Numbered from the stretch's first letter, positions 17,712-27,218 are shown. The stretch: 64,000 nt of DNA from Thermohalobaculum sp039027855 (GCA_039027855.1 JBCCJI010000010.1:82730-146729), one strand, 5' to 3'. Numbers and translations are program-made. The notes: generated by a model not told the origin, from the sequence alone.

Positions 17712-19187
17712 ATGGCAGACGGCAGCAGGCAGGACGAGGTAGCTGAGGCGGCGGTCAGGCCCGTGCCGGCCGCCGGCAGCCGCGGCGCGCGCGGCCTGTC
17801 GGTCAACACGCTGCCCGGCCTTGCCGTGATCTTCGATGCCGCGGCGATCATGGTCTCGGGCAGCCTCTGTTATTTCGGGCTGATCGACTACCACCCGGTC
17901 ACGCTCGAGTATTTCGTCTTCGGCATCGCCTTTGTCACCTTTGCGACCGTGGTGCTGCTGTCGCGCGCCGACATGTACGAGATCGACGCGTTGATGCGCC
18001 CGGTCAGCCGGTCGGACTATCTGATCGTGGCGGTCGTCACGGCCTTCCTGCTGTTCCTGACGATGGTCGTCAGCCTCAAGGTGCAGGACATCTATCCGCT
18101 CGAATGGCTGATCGCCTTCGTCAGCTCGGCGATTGTGACGCTGATCCTGATCCGCATGGTGGGCGCGCGCGTGCTGAAATGGTTGGGGCGGGTCGGCCTT
18201 GTCGGGCGACGGCTCGTCGTTCTTGGCACCGGGCGACAGGCCGAGCAGTTTCTCCGCCGCATCACGACCATCCGTCCCTATTTCACGCAGGTGGCCGGGT
18301 TGTTTGCGTCCACCTCGCCCACGGATCTCACCGAAGTCGAAGGGCACCGGGTGCTCGGCGGCTTCAAGGACATGCTCTGCTATGTGCGCGAGGAGCGGGT
18401 CGATGACGTCGTCATAGCCTTGCCCTGGTCCGAGGAGCAGTTGGTCGGCGACACGCTGGAGGAGCTCCGCGAACTGCCCATCAACGTGGCGATCTCGACC
18501 GATCTGGTGGGCTATCGTCTCGCGTTCCGGCCGGTGATGGGCGCGGCCTCGCAGCTGCCGGTGTTCGAGGTTGTGCAGCGCCCGATCTCGGGCTGGTCCT
18601 TCCTGCTGAAGACGCTGGAGGATTATGTGCTGACCGCGCTGATCCTGATCCTGCTGTCGCCGATGCTGATCCTCGTGGCGCTCGCCATCAAGCTCGACAG
18701 CCCGGGCCCGATCCTGTTCCGGCAGAACCGGCTCGGCTTCAACAACAAGGAATTCCAGATCTATAAATTCCGCTCAATGTACCACAAAGAGATCCCGGAA
18801 TCGGTGACTCAACAGGCGACTAAAGGCGACCCGCGCGTGACCCGCATCGGGCGCCTGATCCGCCGGACGTCGATCGACGAACTACCGCAGCTTCTGAACG
18901 TCCTCGAAGGGACCATGTCGCTGGTCGGGCCACGGCCACATGCCGTTGACCATAACGAGGATTACGGCCGCCGTATTCGTGGCTACTTTGCCCGGCACAA
19001 GGTGAAGCCAGGAATTACCGGCTGGGCACAGGTCAATGGCCTCAGGGGCGAGACCGACCACCTCGACAAGATGGAAGCGCGCGTACAGCATGATGTCTTC
19101 TACGCCGAGAACTGGTCGCTGCTGTTCGACCTGCGCATCCTGGCTCAGACGCTCTTCGTCGTGTTGTTCCAGAAGAATGCCTACTGA
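17712..19187 (+). CDS. Undecaprenyl-phosphate glucose phosphotransferase (WcaJ-type priming enzyme)
   Basis: 491-residue integral-membrane enzyme that transfers a sugar 1-phosphate, usually glucose, from UDP-sugar to undecaprenyl phosphate to start each repeat unit. Several N-terminal helices come first, then a CoA-binding-like domain (RLVVLGTGRQAEQFL) and a re-entrant membrane helix (TALILILLSPMLILVALAIKL). The C-terminal catalytic domain has DSPGPILFRQNRLG, FRSM, TSIDELPQLLNVL, SLVGPRPHA and PGITGWAQVNGLRGET. Glucose specificity is inferred from overall similarity to TIGR03023-type enzymes. It is the only sugar transferase in this locus. Confidence 0.92.
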   Translation: MADGSRQDEVAEAAVRPVPAAGSRGARGLSVNTLPGLAVIFDAAAIMVSGSLCYFGLIDYHPVTLEYFVFGIAFVTFATVVLLSRADMYEIDALMRPVSRSDYLIVAVVTAFLLFLTMVVSLKVQDIYPLEWLIAFVSSAIVTLILIRMVGARVLKWLGRVGLVGRRLVVLGTGRQAEQFLRRITTIRPYFTQVAGLFASTSPTDLTEVEGHRVLGGFKDMLCYVREERVDDVVIALPWSEEQLVGDTLEELRELPINVAISTDLVGYRLAFRPVMGAASQLPVFEVVQRPISGWSFLLKTLEDYVLTALILILLSPMLILVALAIKLDSPGPILFRQNRLGFNNKEFQIYKFRSMYHKEIPESVTQQATKGDPRVTRIGRLIRRTSIDELPQLLNVLEGTMSLVGPRPHAVDHNEDYGRRIRGYFARHKVKPGITGWAQVNGLRGETDHLDKMEARVQHDVFYAENWSLLFDLRILAQTLFVVLFQKNAY

Positions 19188-19286
19188 GAATGTGAGCGCG
19201 GCGAAGACCGGCCACTACCGTGCAGTCCTTGCTTCGCTTGGGATGGGTGCGTATCTCAAAACAACTAATTGCCTAGGGGAAGTGGC

Positions 19287-21710
19287 ATGACGTCTTTGAA
19301 AGCCGGCGGCTCGCGACGGGTTCTCGCGCTCTGTCTCGCGGTCACGATGGGTCTGGCGGCCTGCGACAGCGTCGAAGACCGGATCGAGGAGCACCTGAGC
19401 AGGGCACAGGAGCTCACCATCGATGGTGAAGCCCAAAAGGCGATCATCGAGTATCGCAATGTACTGCAGCTGAAGGGCGACCATGTCGAAGCCCGCCTCG
19501 GCATCGCCCAGCTGCTGGAGGAGCAAGGCAACTTCCAGGCCGCGATTGGCCATTACCTCGTCGCCGTCGACAACGATGGCGGCAATGTTGAGGCACGCGT
19601 CCGCCTTGCGCAGTACATGCTGATCACCGGTCAGCTCGACCGCGCGCTCGAGCTTTCCGAGCAGGCCTACGAGCTGCAGCCCCGCGATGCGGACGTGCTC
19701 GCCGTGCGCGGTTCGGTCGCCTATCAGATGGATGAGCGGGAGTTTGCCGTCGAGCTTGCCTCGCGCGCCGTCGAGATCGAGCCCACGCATCCCTCCGCCA
19801 ATGTCGTGCTGATCACCGACCGGGTGGACAATCAGGATATCGAGACCGCGCTCGCCATGAATGATGGCGTGCTGGAGGTGCATGGCGACGATCTCTCGCT
19901 CCAGCTTCTCAAGCTGCGCCTGCTTGAGATTGCCGGTCGGCCCGACGCCGCGCTCGGCCAGCTCGAGCTCATTGTCGACAGCTTCCCCGATGTAACGAGC
20001 GCCCGTCGCGCCCTCGCCGCGCAATATCTGCAGCGCGGCGATCTCGACAAATCCGAGGCCCAGTTCCGCGCCATTGTCGATCAGGCGCCCGATGAGCTGC
20101 CGGCCAAGCTCGACGTGGTGCGTTTCATCTACCAAACGCAGGGAACCGAGGAGGCCGTGACAGAGCTGCAGGCGATGTCGGAAGCCGCGGAAGAGCCCTG
20201 GCCCTTCCAGGAGGCGCTGGCACAGCTCTTCGAAGAGAGCGGCCAACCCGAGAAATCGCGCGCCCTGATGACCGAGATCGTCGACTCGGGCAGCGGCAAC
20301 GTGCTGAGCGCCAAGGTCAAGCTGGCCCAGTACCGTTTGGCCGACCGCGAGATCGCGGATGCCGAGGTCCTGATCGACGAGGTGCTGGCCTCGGACACGC
20401 AGAATGTCGACGCCCTGGCGATGCGTGGGGCACTCCAGCTTGACCGCGATCAGTACGAGGACGCCATCGAGACGCTGCGCGTGGCCCTCGCCAACCAGCC
20501 CGACGATGTGCGCCTGCTACTGCTCTCGGGTCGGGCGCACCTGCTGAACGGCAACGACGCGCTCGGCGCAGACCAGCTCGCCACGGCGACGCGCGCGTCT
20601 GAGTATAGCCCGGCCATCACTCAGGAATATGTGCGCTACCTGCTGCAGCGCAGCCGCGTCGATGCCGCCGAGGCGGTGCTGGGCGAGGCCGCGCGCCGGC
20701 ACCCGGACAACAGCATCCTCCTCTCGGCGCTCGCCGAACTGCGTCTGCGCCAACAGGACTGGGGCGGCGCCGAAGCGGTGGCGGCCCAGCTCCGCGAACT
20801 TCAGGATGGTGGCACCACGGCGGAGCAGGTGCTCGCCGCATCGCTGTCGGGCCAGCAACGTTTCGCCGAAAGTGCCGAGATCCTGCGCGGCCTCTCGGGC
20901 GACAATCGTCAGACCGGCTCGACACTGCCCGCGCTCGTCCAGAACCTCGTCGCGGCCGACCGTGGCGACGAGGCGCGCTCGACCGTCGAACAGACGCTCG
21001 CTGCCGATCCCGACAATTTCCAGGCCCGCATGCTGGAGGCATCGCTGGCGCAGTCGAACCAGGGCGCCTCGGCCTCGATCCAGCTGTTCGAGCAGATCCT
21101 CGACGACTTCCCCGACCGGGCCGAGATCTACTTCATCATGTATCGCATCCGCATCGCCCAGGAGCGGGTGGATGACGCGATGGCGCTGTTGAAGACCGGC
21201 GTCGAGCGGACTGAGAACACCCGTCTCCGTCTGCTGCTGGCCAGCGAGAAGGAGCGGCAGGGCGCCTTCGACGACGCAATCGCCGAGTATGAGGCGATCT
21301 TCGAGGCCGAGCCGCAGTCGCTGATCGCGGCGAATAACCTCGCCAGCATGCTGTCGGTGCATCGCAGCGACGACCCCGGGCAGCTGGAGCGCGCCGTGCG
21401 GATAGCCAAGCGGTTGCGCGGCACCGAGGTACCCGAGATGCAGGACACGCTTGGCTGGACCCTCTATCTGGGTGGCGAGTACCAGGAAGCGCGCAGCGTG
21501 CTGGAGGAGGCGGTCGAGGGCCTGCCAAACAACCCTTACGTCAACTACCACCTCGGCATGACCTACAGCGCACTCGAGCTGACCGAGGAGGCGCGCCAGC
21601 ATCTGGACCGCGCCCTCGAACTCGCCCAGGGAACACCCTTCCCCCATACCGACAAGGTGCGCGCGGCGCTCGAGAACTTGCCCGCACCGGAGGCCGGGTC
21701 AGGCCAGTGA
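19287..21710 (+). CDS. Second large TPR-repeat lipoprotein of the exopolysaccharide locus (PrsT-like)
   Basis: 807 residues. A lipoprotein signal (VLALCLAVTMGLAAC; lipobox LAAC, Cys near residue 26) is followed by TPR units throughout (for example AIIEYRNVLQLKGDHVEARLGIAQLLEEQGN). The architecture and length match PEP-CTERM system PrsT proteins. The ATG at 19287 follows AGGGGAA; an upstream TTG has no such site. Together with the protein at 9080-11569 it brackets the locus. Function by analogy: periplasmic TPR scaffold for polymer or secretion machinery. Confidence 0.82.
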   Translation: MTSLKAGGSRRVLALCLAVTMGLAACDSVEDRIEEHLSRAQELTIDGEAQKAIIEYRNVLQLKGDHVEARLGIAQLLEEQGNFQAAIGHYLVAVDNDGGNVEARVRLAQYMLITGQLDRALELSEQAYELQPRDADVLAVRGSVAYQMDEREFAVELASRAVEIEPTHPSANVVLITDRVDNQDIETALAMNDGVLEVHGDDLSLQLLKLRLLEIAGRPDAALGQLELIVDSFPDVTSARRALAAQYLQRGDLDKSEAQFRAIVDQAPDELPAKLDVVRFIYQTQGTEEAVTELQAMSEAAEEPWPFQEALAQLFEESGQPEKSRALMTEIVDSGSGNVLSAKVKLAQYRLADREIADAEVLIDEVLASDTQNVDALAMRGALQLDRDQYEDAIETLRVALANQPDDVRLLLLSGRAHLLNGNDALGADQLATATRASEYSPAITQEYVRYLLQRSRVDAAEAVLGEAARRHPDNSILLSALAELRLRQQDWGGAEAVAAQLRELQDGGTTAEQVLAASLSGQQRFAESAEILRGLSGDNRQTGSTLPALVQNLVAADRGDEARSTVEQTLAADPDNFQARMLEASLAQSNQGASASIQLFEQILDDFPDRAEIYFIMYRIRIAQERVDDAMALLKTGVERTENTRLRLLLASEKERQGAFDDAIAEYEAIFEAEPQSLIAANNLASMLSVHRSDDPGQLERAVRIAKRLRGTEVPEMQDTLGWTLYLGGEYQEARSVLEEAVEGLPNNPYVNYHLGMTYSALELTEEARQHLDRALELAQGTPFPHTDKVRAALENLPAPEAGSGQ

Positions 21711-22204
21711 TCCGCACGGCGGCCGGCGCGCTGATCGCGGCGTCGGCTCTCTCGCTCGGCGCGGCGCCCACGCTGGCCTGCCCAAAGTTCGACGCGACCC
21801 ATGTGCCGCCGCTGACCCTGGGCCAGCCTGACGACCCGACCCACCGGGAGGATCAGACACTCGACACGACCACAGGCGGCCCCGTCGATCTTGAGGCATG
21901 CCGCAACATGCCCGATGAGATCGCGGGCCATGTGACCGAGACGGCTCAGATCAGCGTCGTGATCGACCGCTACAATACGCATGACCTGCTGCTGCGGGTC
22001 AATTCCGGTTGCGACAGCGTACTGCTTGTGAACGATGCGCGTGGCCGCTGGCTGTTCGACGATGACAGCAATGGCGCCATGGACGCCTCGATCGTCATCG
22101 AGCGACCGCTGGAGGGTTCTTACGACATCTGGGTCGGCGATTTCGAGGGGCAGAGCTGCCCGGCCGAACTGTTGATGACGCTAGAGCCGCGGGGCGAGCG
22201 TTAG
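21707..22204 (+). CDS. Small secreted protein, PPC-like fold possible
   Basis: 165 residues starting at a GTG that overlaps the TPR stop (GTGA), hence probably the last gene of the exopolysaccharide operon. It has a Sec signal (AAGALIAASALSLGAAPTLA). The C-terminal half (DLLLRVNSGCDSVLLVNDARG, DDDSNGAMDASIVIERPLEGSYDIWVGDF) reads like a bacterial pre-peptidase C-terminal (PPC) beta-sandwich. The mature part contains four Cys, possibly two disulfides. Function unknown. Confidence 0.75.
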   Translation: MIRTAAGALIAASALSLGAAPTLACPKFDATHVPPLTLGQPDDPTHREDQTLDTTTGGPVDLEACRNMPDEIAGHVTETAQISVVIDRYNTHDLLLRVNSGCDSVLLVNDARGRWLFDDDSNGAMDASIVIERPLEGSYDIWVGDFEGQSCPAELLMTLEPRGER

Positions 22205-22235
22205 CCGACCCGGTGCTGGCTCGGCTTCCTGCAGG

Positions 22236-24680
22236 TCATGCCGCGATGGCAGCGCCGAGGGCGGCGGGATCGACCTCTATCCAACGGCCGCGATCATAAC
22301 GATGCGCCATACGCCCGCTGTCATCCATCGCATGGAGCGAGAGCCAGCCGTTATCGAACAGGTTGCGAACGCTGTCGTACTTGTCGAGGATCCGGCTGAT
22401 CTCCACCGTCGGTGCTTCGATGACCACGGCCAGGCGCACCGGTTCGTGCCGCGCAGCCTCACCATCATGCACCGACTGCCAGGGCAGGCCCGCGCGCAGG
22501 TTGCCGCCATTGCCCTCGACCACGCCGATACCGCCGGTCACATTGTGCAGAAGCTTGTTGCCGGCGCCAAACGCCTCGGGCGCCACGGTCGAGCCGTGGT
22601 ACTGAAGCGCGATCCAGCTGGCGACGACGACGGGCGCCGTGATGATCAGTTCCAGCACCCCAAAGCCGTCATCCGCCCGCCAGTCATAGCTGTGGAGAAA
22701 ACTCCGCCCGCCCAGGTCGCGCCCAGCCGTGCGCCTCCGCGGCGCGGCGATGAAGGCGGCGCAACCGGCAAGCCCCCATTCCGCGCGGACCTCGGACCAG
22801 TCGCCACCGCGGCGCGGCAGACTTTCCGGATTGTCGGCGCGGGGCAGCAGGCGCGCCCGCTCGGCCCGCGCCAGCCGCCCTGCGGCCGCAAGCGCATCAC
22901 GCAGACGCGTCATCGCGGCGCCAGATGGCGCCGTCGGCGCGTCCTCGTACAGCGTCACGCGGTCAGAGACGGTATCGTGCAGCCCGGCCAAGAAGACCGT
23001 GTCGGCGGGGATCTCGATCCCCTTGGCGACCAGATCCTCGCGCACCGCCGTGTCGTTCAGCAGCCCGGCGAGCAACCGCGCACTGACATCGCCGGCATGG
23101 CCGCCACAGGCGCCGCACTGCAAGGCGCTCGCATGGGGCGCGTTGCGAACCGTCGACCCATGGCCCGCGATCAACACGATCTTGGCGAAACCGCGGGTCA
23201 GCGACATCGCCCCGAGGATGGCGGCCGCCATCTCGGCCCGCGTCTCGCGCGGCAGGTCCAACACCGGCGCGGCGGGTTTCGCGGCTTCGGGTGCGCCGCC
23301 CAGCGCATCCTTGGCCAGTTTGATCGCATAGCTCGGCCCCGCCGCCTCGACAAAGGCGAAGGCCGAGACCGCGGCCTGCCGGAACCGCCCCCAGGCACGC
23401 ACCGCCCGGTGGCGAAGGCGGATCGCGATGTCCTCCTCCGCCGGTGTGGCGCTTGTGCTCTCGACACCCGGGTTCAGCAGCACCGGCGCCCGCGCCTCGA
23501 CGATGTCCGAGGCCGTGTCGCGATGCGCCGAGGCGATGCCGAAGAAACCCGCAAAGCCGATCGTCTCGATACCCTCGTCGGTGGTCTCCAGCGCCCGGCG
23601 AAACACCTCGGAACGCACATCGATGCAAAAGGCCGCCTGGATGACAGGCCGGGCCTTGTCATCGCCATCACCGGGGCCATCCGCTCGGCCATCACCGGGG
23701 CCATCACCGGGCGCGCGCCCGTCCTCGGCCGTCTCGGCAAGCCGCGCCGCCAGCCGCCGCTCGGCCGAGCGATCGGCGGCATCCTGCAGCGCAGCCTCGA
23801 CCCGGTGCACCACCGTCGGTTCGACGGGCGCGGCCATCTGCTCGCGCACCGCCGCCCAGGCCGCATCGATCTTGTCGGCGAACAACGTATAGAGCGCGGC
23901 TTCCCACGAAAGCGCGATCGCCAACAGCGCCAGGGCGCTATCCTCGCGCCCGCCGTCGCGTTCGGCCAGCCAGCCCCGCGCCCGGGCCACCTGCGACCAG
24001 CCACCCATCGTCATGAGCAACCGGTGGAAATAGATCGGGGCTGCGGCAAGGCCGTCCCCCTCGTTCAGGCCAAGCACCGCAGCCGCCCGCCCGATCGCCT
24101 CGCGCGGGCAGTCGGGCAGCGTGGCCACCTGGGCGCAAAAACCCCTCAGCCCCGCGATCTCGCTGCTGAGGTCATGCGCCGCAAAGGCGTGCCAGTCGGA
24201 GAACAGCCCACCCTTGGGCGCGGGCCAAAGCGCCTGCCCCTCATCAAAGGCTGCAGCCGCCCATTGGCCAAACCGCTCTTCGACAAAGGCCTCCCAGTTG
24301 TTGCCGGTGGCAGCACCCGCCAGGGCGGCGACGGTCGGGTGGGGGGTCGGTGAGGCCGCTGGCGTGCGCGCGGCGACGCGCAGCGTGACGACATCGAGAT
24401 CGTCCTTGGCGGCCGCCGCTGCGAGGTCGGCATCGGTGATCCGGCCATCCTCGATCAGCTCGGCGATCTCGGCCCGCGGGCGGAGCGGATTGATGCCCGC
24501 AACCCGCGCCAGCCGCGCCGCCGCCGTCGCCCGATCCTCGCCGATCTGGCCGAGGAAGGGGTTCACAGCGACCGTCGCCGAGAGTGGGAAGGCCGGCGGG
24601 ATCTGGCGGATCGCGTCCTCGGCGGCGGCCAGCAGATCGATCAGCGCATCCGAGTAGACGGTTCTCACATCGCTCATCAT
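22236..24680 (-). CDS. dabA: DabA inorganic carbon transporter subunit (DUF2309)
   Basis: 814-residue DUF2309 protein, the cytoplasmic carbonic-anhydrase-like partner of DabB. DabAB complexes are thought to take up inorganic carbon by energy-coupled hydration of CO2. Predicted zinc and catalytic residues are visible: Cys352 and Asp354 in AAFCIDVRSE, His507 in GHGST and Cys522 in LQCGACGGHAGD, matching the family's C/D...H/C pattern. The N-terminus has the typical VNPFLGQ. Residues about 320-341 are a Gly/Asp-rich insertion from a short DNA repeat. The ATG at 24680 overlaps the dabB stop (ATGA) and follows AGGAG; the frame runs upstream through dabB but that part is a shadow. Confidence 0.95.
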   Translation of the reverse strand: MMSDVRTVYSDALIDLLAAAEDAIRQIPPAFPLSATVAVNPFLGQIGEDRATAAARLARVAGINPLRPRAEIAELIEDGRITDADLAAAAAKDDLDVVTLRVAARTPAASPTPHPTVAALAGAATGNNWEAFVEERFGQWAAAAFDEGQALWPAPKGGLFSDWHAFAAHDLSSEIAGLRGFCAQVATLPDCPREAIGRAAAVLGLNEGDGLAAAPIYFHRLLMTMGGWSQVARARGWLAERDGGREDSALALLAIALSWEAALYTLFADKIDAAWAAVREQMAAPVEPTVVHRVEAALQDAADRSAERRLAARLAETAEDGRAPGDGPGDGRADGPGDGDDKARPVIQAAFCIDVRSEVFRRALETTDEGIETIGFAGFFGIASAHRDTASDIVEARAPVLLNPGVESTSATPAEEDIAIRLRHRAVRAWGRFRQAAVSAFAFVEAAGPSYAIKLAKDALGGAPEAAKPAAPVLDLPRETRAEMAAAILGAMSLTRGFAKIVLIAGHGSTVRNAPHASALQCGACGGHAGDVSARLLAGLLNDTAVREDLVAKGIEIPADTVFLAGLHDTVSDRVTLYEDAPTAPSGAAMTRLRDALAAAGRLARAERARLLPRADNPESLPRRGGDWSEVRAEWGLAGCAAFIAAPRRRTAGRDLGGRSFLHSYDWRADDGFGVLELIITAPVVVASWIALQYHGSTVAPEAFGAGNKLLHNVTGGIGVVEGNGGNLRAGLPWQSVHDGEAARHEPVRLAVVIEAPTVEISRILDKYDSVRNLFDNGWLSLHAMDDSGRMAHRYDRGRWIEVDPAALGAAIAA

Positions 24681-26230
24681 CAGATCTCCTTGGACGACCA
24701 GCGACCGGCGAAGCGGTCCGCCAGCGCGTTCAGATAGAGCCCGTTCATCAGGTGCACGCGCATGCCTCGCGCCGCCGGATGATCGGCCCAGAGCGGGAAG
24801 GTCGCCTGTGCAAAGGCGGCAAGCGCAAAGCTTGGCACGGTCAGCGCCATCACAGCCCAGGCCAGGCCGTCGGGCGCAGGCGGTGGGGGCAGGGTGCCCG
24901 CCGTGAGCCAGTCGGCGCCCGCGTGAAAGGCGAAATACGCCAGCGTCGCAGCACCCGCCATGGCGCCCGTCCGCCGTGTCAGCGGCCGCGGCGCCGCATC
25001 GGCTAGCGCCTGCGCCATCAGATAGGCCACGCCGAACACCAGGATCGCGCCAAGCGCCACGGCCTGCGGTGCCTTGCTCGCGATGCCGAAGACCAGGCCC
25101 ACCGCCACGAAGATCGCCAGCGACAACCCGAAAGCCCGACCCACCGCCCGGACATCGGGCACGGCCACGGGGCCCGGCCGCCGGATCGCGTTCACCGCTT
25201 CGACCGCGCTGCCTGAGCCGAGGAAGGCGTGCGCCTTGTAGAGCGCATGGGCGATGATGTGCAGCAGCGCCAGCGGGAACAGCGCGAGCCCGCATTGCAG
25301 GATCATGAAGCCCATCTGTGCGCAGGTCGACCAGGCCAGCGCCGTCTTGACCGAGGGCTGCGTCAGCGCCACCGCCGCCCCGATCAGCGCCGAGAACCCG
25401 CCGACCAAGGCCAGCACAGCCATCACGCCCGGGACCGCGATCATCAGATCGGCAAAGCGGATCAGCAGGAACCCACCCGAGGCCACGACACCCGCGTGTA
25501 GCAAGGCCGAGACCGGGGTCGGCGCCTCCATCACCTCGGTCAGCCAGCCATGCGTCGGGATCAGCGCCGATTTCACGATGGCCGCGACCGCCAGCAGGAG
25601 GGCGATACCCCAAAGATGGTCGGGCACATCACCGATCTCGATCGCCGCTCGGATCGCCGCGATCTCGGTCGTGCCAAAGGCGCTCGCCATCCAGAGACAG
25701 GCGGCGGTCAGCGCCGCGACGCTGATCATGCTGAAGAATGCTTTCTTCTTCGCCGCGCGCTGCGCCCTCGGCCTATCGTGGTAGAACAGCAGCAGCGGGC
25801 GAAGCGCCACGCCGATGCCGATCCAGCCGATCACCAGTTGCGTCAGCGTCCCCGCCGTCACCAGCAGGATGACCCCCGCCAGCACCAGGCTCATGAATGC
25901 CATGAAGCCGGCATGCCGGGTCTCGCCATCCAGTGCGACACGCGAGAAGCGGAGCACGACCCAACCGACGAAGGAGACGGTCATCATCAGGCTGACGCTG
26001 ACCACATCCATCATCACCGCGAAGCCGAGGGCACCGAGGAACGGCAGCGTGCCATGACCCGGCCCGTGCTCAACCAGATCGACCCCAGCCAGAACCGCCA
26101 GCCCAAGCGCCGCCAGCGCCGCGATCTCGGGCAGGCGCAGGCGCATGTCGTCGCGCGCCACCGGGCTCAGCATCAGATTGAAGGCGATGGCGATCAACGC
26201 CACCGGGACGAGCAAAGGAAGTCCGGTCAT
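24680..26230 (-). CDS. dabB: DabB proton-channel-like subunit (NuoL/MrpA superfamily)
   Basis: 516-residue membrane protein of the proton-conducting NuoL/MrpA transporter family with about 13 helices. Landmarks include KSALIPTHGWLTEVMEAPTPVSALLHAGVVASGG and the AHALYKAHAFLGSGSAVE helix with conserved Lys/His residues. Paired with dabA in one operon it would supply cation-gradient energy for CO2 hydration. The operon diverges from a LysR-type gene; the space between holds two LysR-type dyads that could control both. Confidence 0.94.
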   Translation of the reverse strand: MTGLPLLVPVALIAIAFNLMLSPVARDDMRLRLPEIAALAALGLAVLAGVDLVEHGPGHGTLPFLGALGFAVMMDVVSVSLMMTVSFVGWVVLRFSRVALDGETRHAGFMAFMSLVLAGVILLVTAGTLTQLVIGWIGIGVALRPLLLFYHDRPRAQRAAKKKAFFSMISVAALTAACLWMASAFGTTEIAAIRAAIEIGDVPDHLWGIALLLAVAAIVKSALIPTHGWLTEVMEAPTPVSALLHAGVVASGGFLLIRFADLMIAVPGVMAVLALVGGFSALIGAAVALTQPSVKTALAWSTCAQMGFMILQCGLALFPLALLHIIAHALYKAHAFLGSGSAVEAVNAIRRPGPVAVPDVRAVGRAFGLSLAIFVAVGLVFGIASKAPQAVALGAILVFGVAYLMAQALADAAPRPLTRRTGAMAGAATLAYFAFHAGADWLTAGTLPPPPAPDGLAWAVMALTVPSFALAAFAQATFPLWADHPAARGMRVHLMNGLYLNALADRFAGRWSSKEI

Positions 26231-26292
26231 CTGAGTGTCTCCCCGCAGATTGAGCTGCAGTTAGAGCGGTGCGAGCATCAGGGAAAATACAT

Positions 26293-26305
26293 TGTTTCAG
26301 CGAAA
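26293..26305. promoter_or_regulatory. Predicted LysR-type binding site, upstream dyad
   Basis: TTTC-AGC-GAAA dyad (26295-26305) framed by T26293-N11-A26305, the T-N11-A signature of LysR-type regulators. It sits 2 nt from a stronger dyad, in the divergent space between dabB and the lysR gene. Confidence 0.55.
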
Positions 26306-26307
26306 TT

Positions 26308-26324
26308 ATTCGATAAAATCGAAT
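26308..26324. promoter_or_regulatory. Predicted LysR-type operator overlapping the lysR start codon
   Basis: Perfect 7-bp inverted repeat ATTCGAT-AAA-ATCGAAT containing a T-N11-A core (T26310 to A26322). The right arm includes the first two bases of the lysR ATG (26323-26325). The flanking DNA is AT-rich, unlike its surroundings. Occupancy would block lysR expression directly and could activate or repress the divergent dabBA. Confidence 0.75.
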
Positions 26325-27213
26325 GATGGCCCTGCTCAATTACCATCATCTCCGCTATTTTCACGCGGTCGCCCATGACGGGAACCTGACCCGCACGGCG
26401 ACCCGGCTGAACCTTTCGCAATCGTCGCTCTCCTCGCAGATCCGGCAGCTTGAGCAGCGTCTCGGGCACAGCCTGTTCGAACGGCAGGGCCGGCGGCTGA
26501 TCCTGACCGAAGTCGGGCGCATCGCCCTCGACCACGCAGACCGCATCTTCGGCGCCGGCGACGAACTGATGGCCACGCTTGGCGATCCGGACTTCGGGCG
26601 CGGCGTGATCCGCGTCGGCGCCCTGTCGACATTGTCGCGCAATTTCCAGCTGGCCTTCCTGCGCCCGCTGATCGACCGGAAAGACGTGGAGCTGGTCTTG
26701 CGCTCGGGCAGCGCCGAGGTCCTGCTGGAGGCCTTGGATGCGCTCGCGCTCGATGTGGTGCTAACGACCGAGCCGCCGGCGCGGCCCGCCGGCACCAATT
26801 ATGTCGCCCGTCGTCTGGCGCAGCAAAAGGTGGGGATCTTCGGGACGCCTGCACGCCTCGACCATCCCAGTCTGCATGCCCTGCTCACCGCCGAGCCAGT
26901 GATCCTGCCCACCGAGAGCTCGATCCGCACCGGGTTTGACGGGCTCGTGGCCCGCCTCGGCATCGCCCCGCAGATCGCGGCAGAGGTGGACGACATGGCC
27001 ATGGTCCGCCTGCTGGCCCGCGAGGATGCCGGCCTCGCCCTCGCGCCCTCGGTCGTTTTGGGCGACGAGATCGCAAGCGGCATGTTGCGCGAGGCAGAGC
27101 TTCGTCCCGGCGAAGACCTCGATATCGTGGAGACTTTCTACGCCGTCACCATGCCCCGCAGTTTTCCCAACCCGCTGCTGCGTGACCTGATGAGCAACCT
27201 GACGCTCGAATGA
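26323..27213 (+). CDS. LysR-type transcriptional regulator divergent from dabBA
   Basis: 296 residues. The N-terminal winged helix-turn-helix (YHHLRYFHAVAHDGNLTRTATRLNLSQSSLSSQIRQLEQRLG) is NhaR-like, and the effector-binding domain starts near residue 95. Divergent placement against dabBA suggests it regulates inorganic carbon uptake, perhaps also sbtA. No Shine-Dalgarno precedes either of two adjacent ATG codons and the start overlaps an operator, so translation may be leaderless or nearly so. Confidence 0.9.
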   Translation: MMALLNYHHLRYFHAVAHDGNLTRTATRLNLSQSSLSSQIRQLEQRLGHSLFERQGRRLILTEVGRIALDHADRIFGAGDELMATLGDPDFGRGVIRVGALSTLSRNFQLAFLRPLIDRKDVELVLRSGSAEVLLEALDALALDVVLTTEPPARPAGTNYVARRLAQQKVGIFGTPARLDHPSLHALLTAEPVILPTESSIRTGFDGLVARLGIAPQIAAEVDDMAMVRLLAREDAGLALAPSVVLGDEIASGMLREAELRPGEDLDIVETFYAVTMPRSFPNPLLRDLMSNLTLE

Positions 27214-27218
27214 GAAGA

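Noticed and set aside
9080..22204. Complete PEP-CTERM/exosortase system
   Set aside because: The accessory genes resemble XrtA loci, but no exosortase (multi-helix Cys/Arg/His protease) or PEP-CTERM substrate is encoded here.
22302..24353. 683-codon plus-strand ORF opposite dabA
   Set aside because: Arg/His/Gly-rich antisense shadow of dabA, whose own frame has all DUF2309 motifs.
24681..25613. N-terminal extension of the dabA frame to 1125 codons
   Set aside because: This part overlaps dabB out of frame. The internal ATG at 24680 with AGGAG and ATGA overlap gives the normal DabA length.
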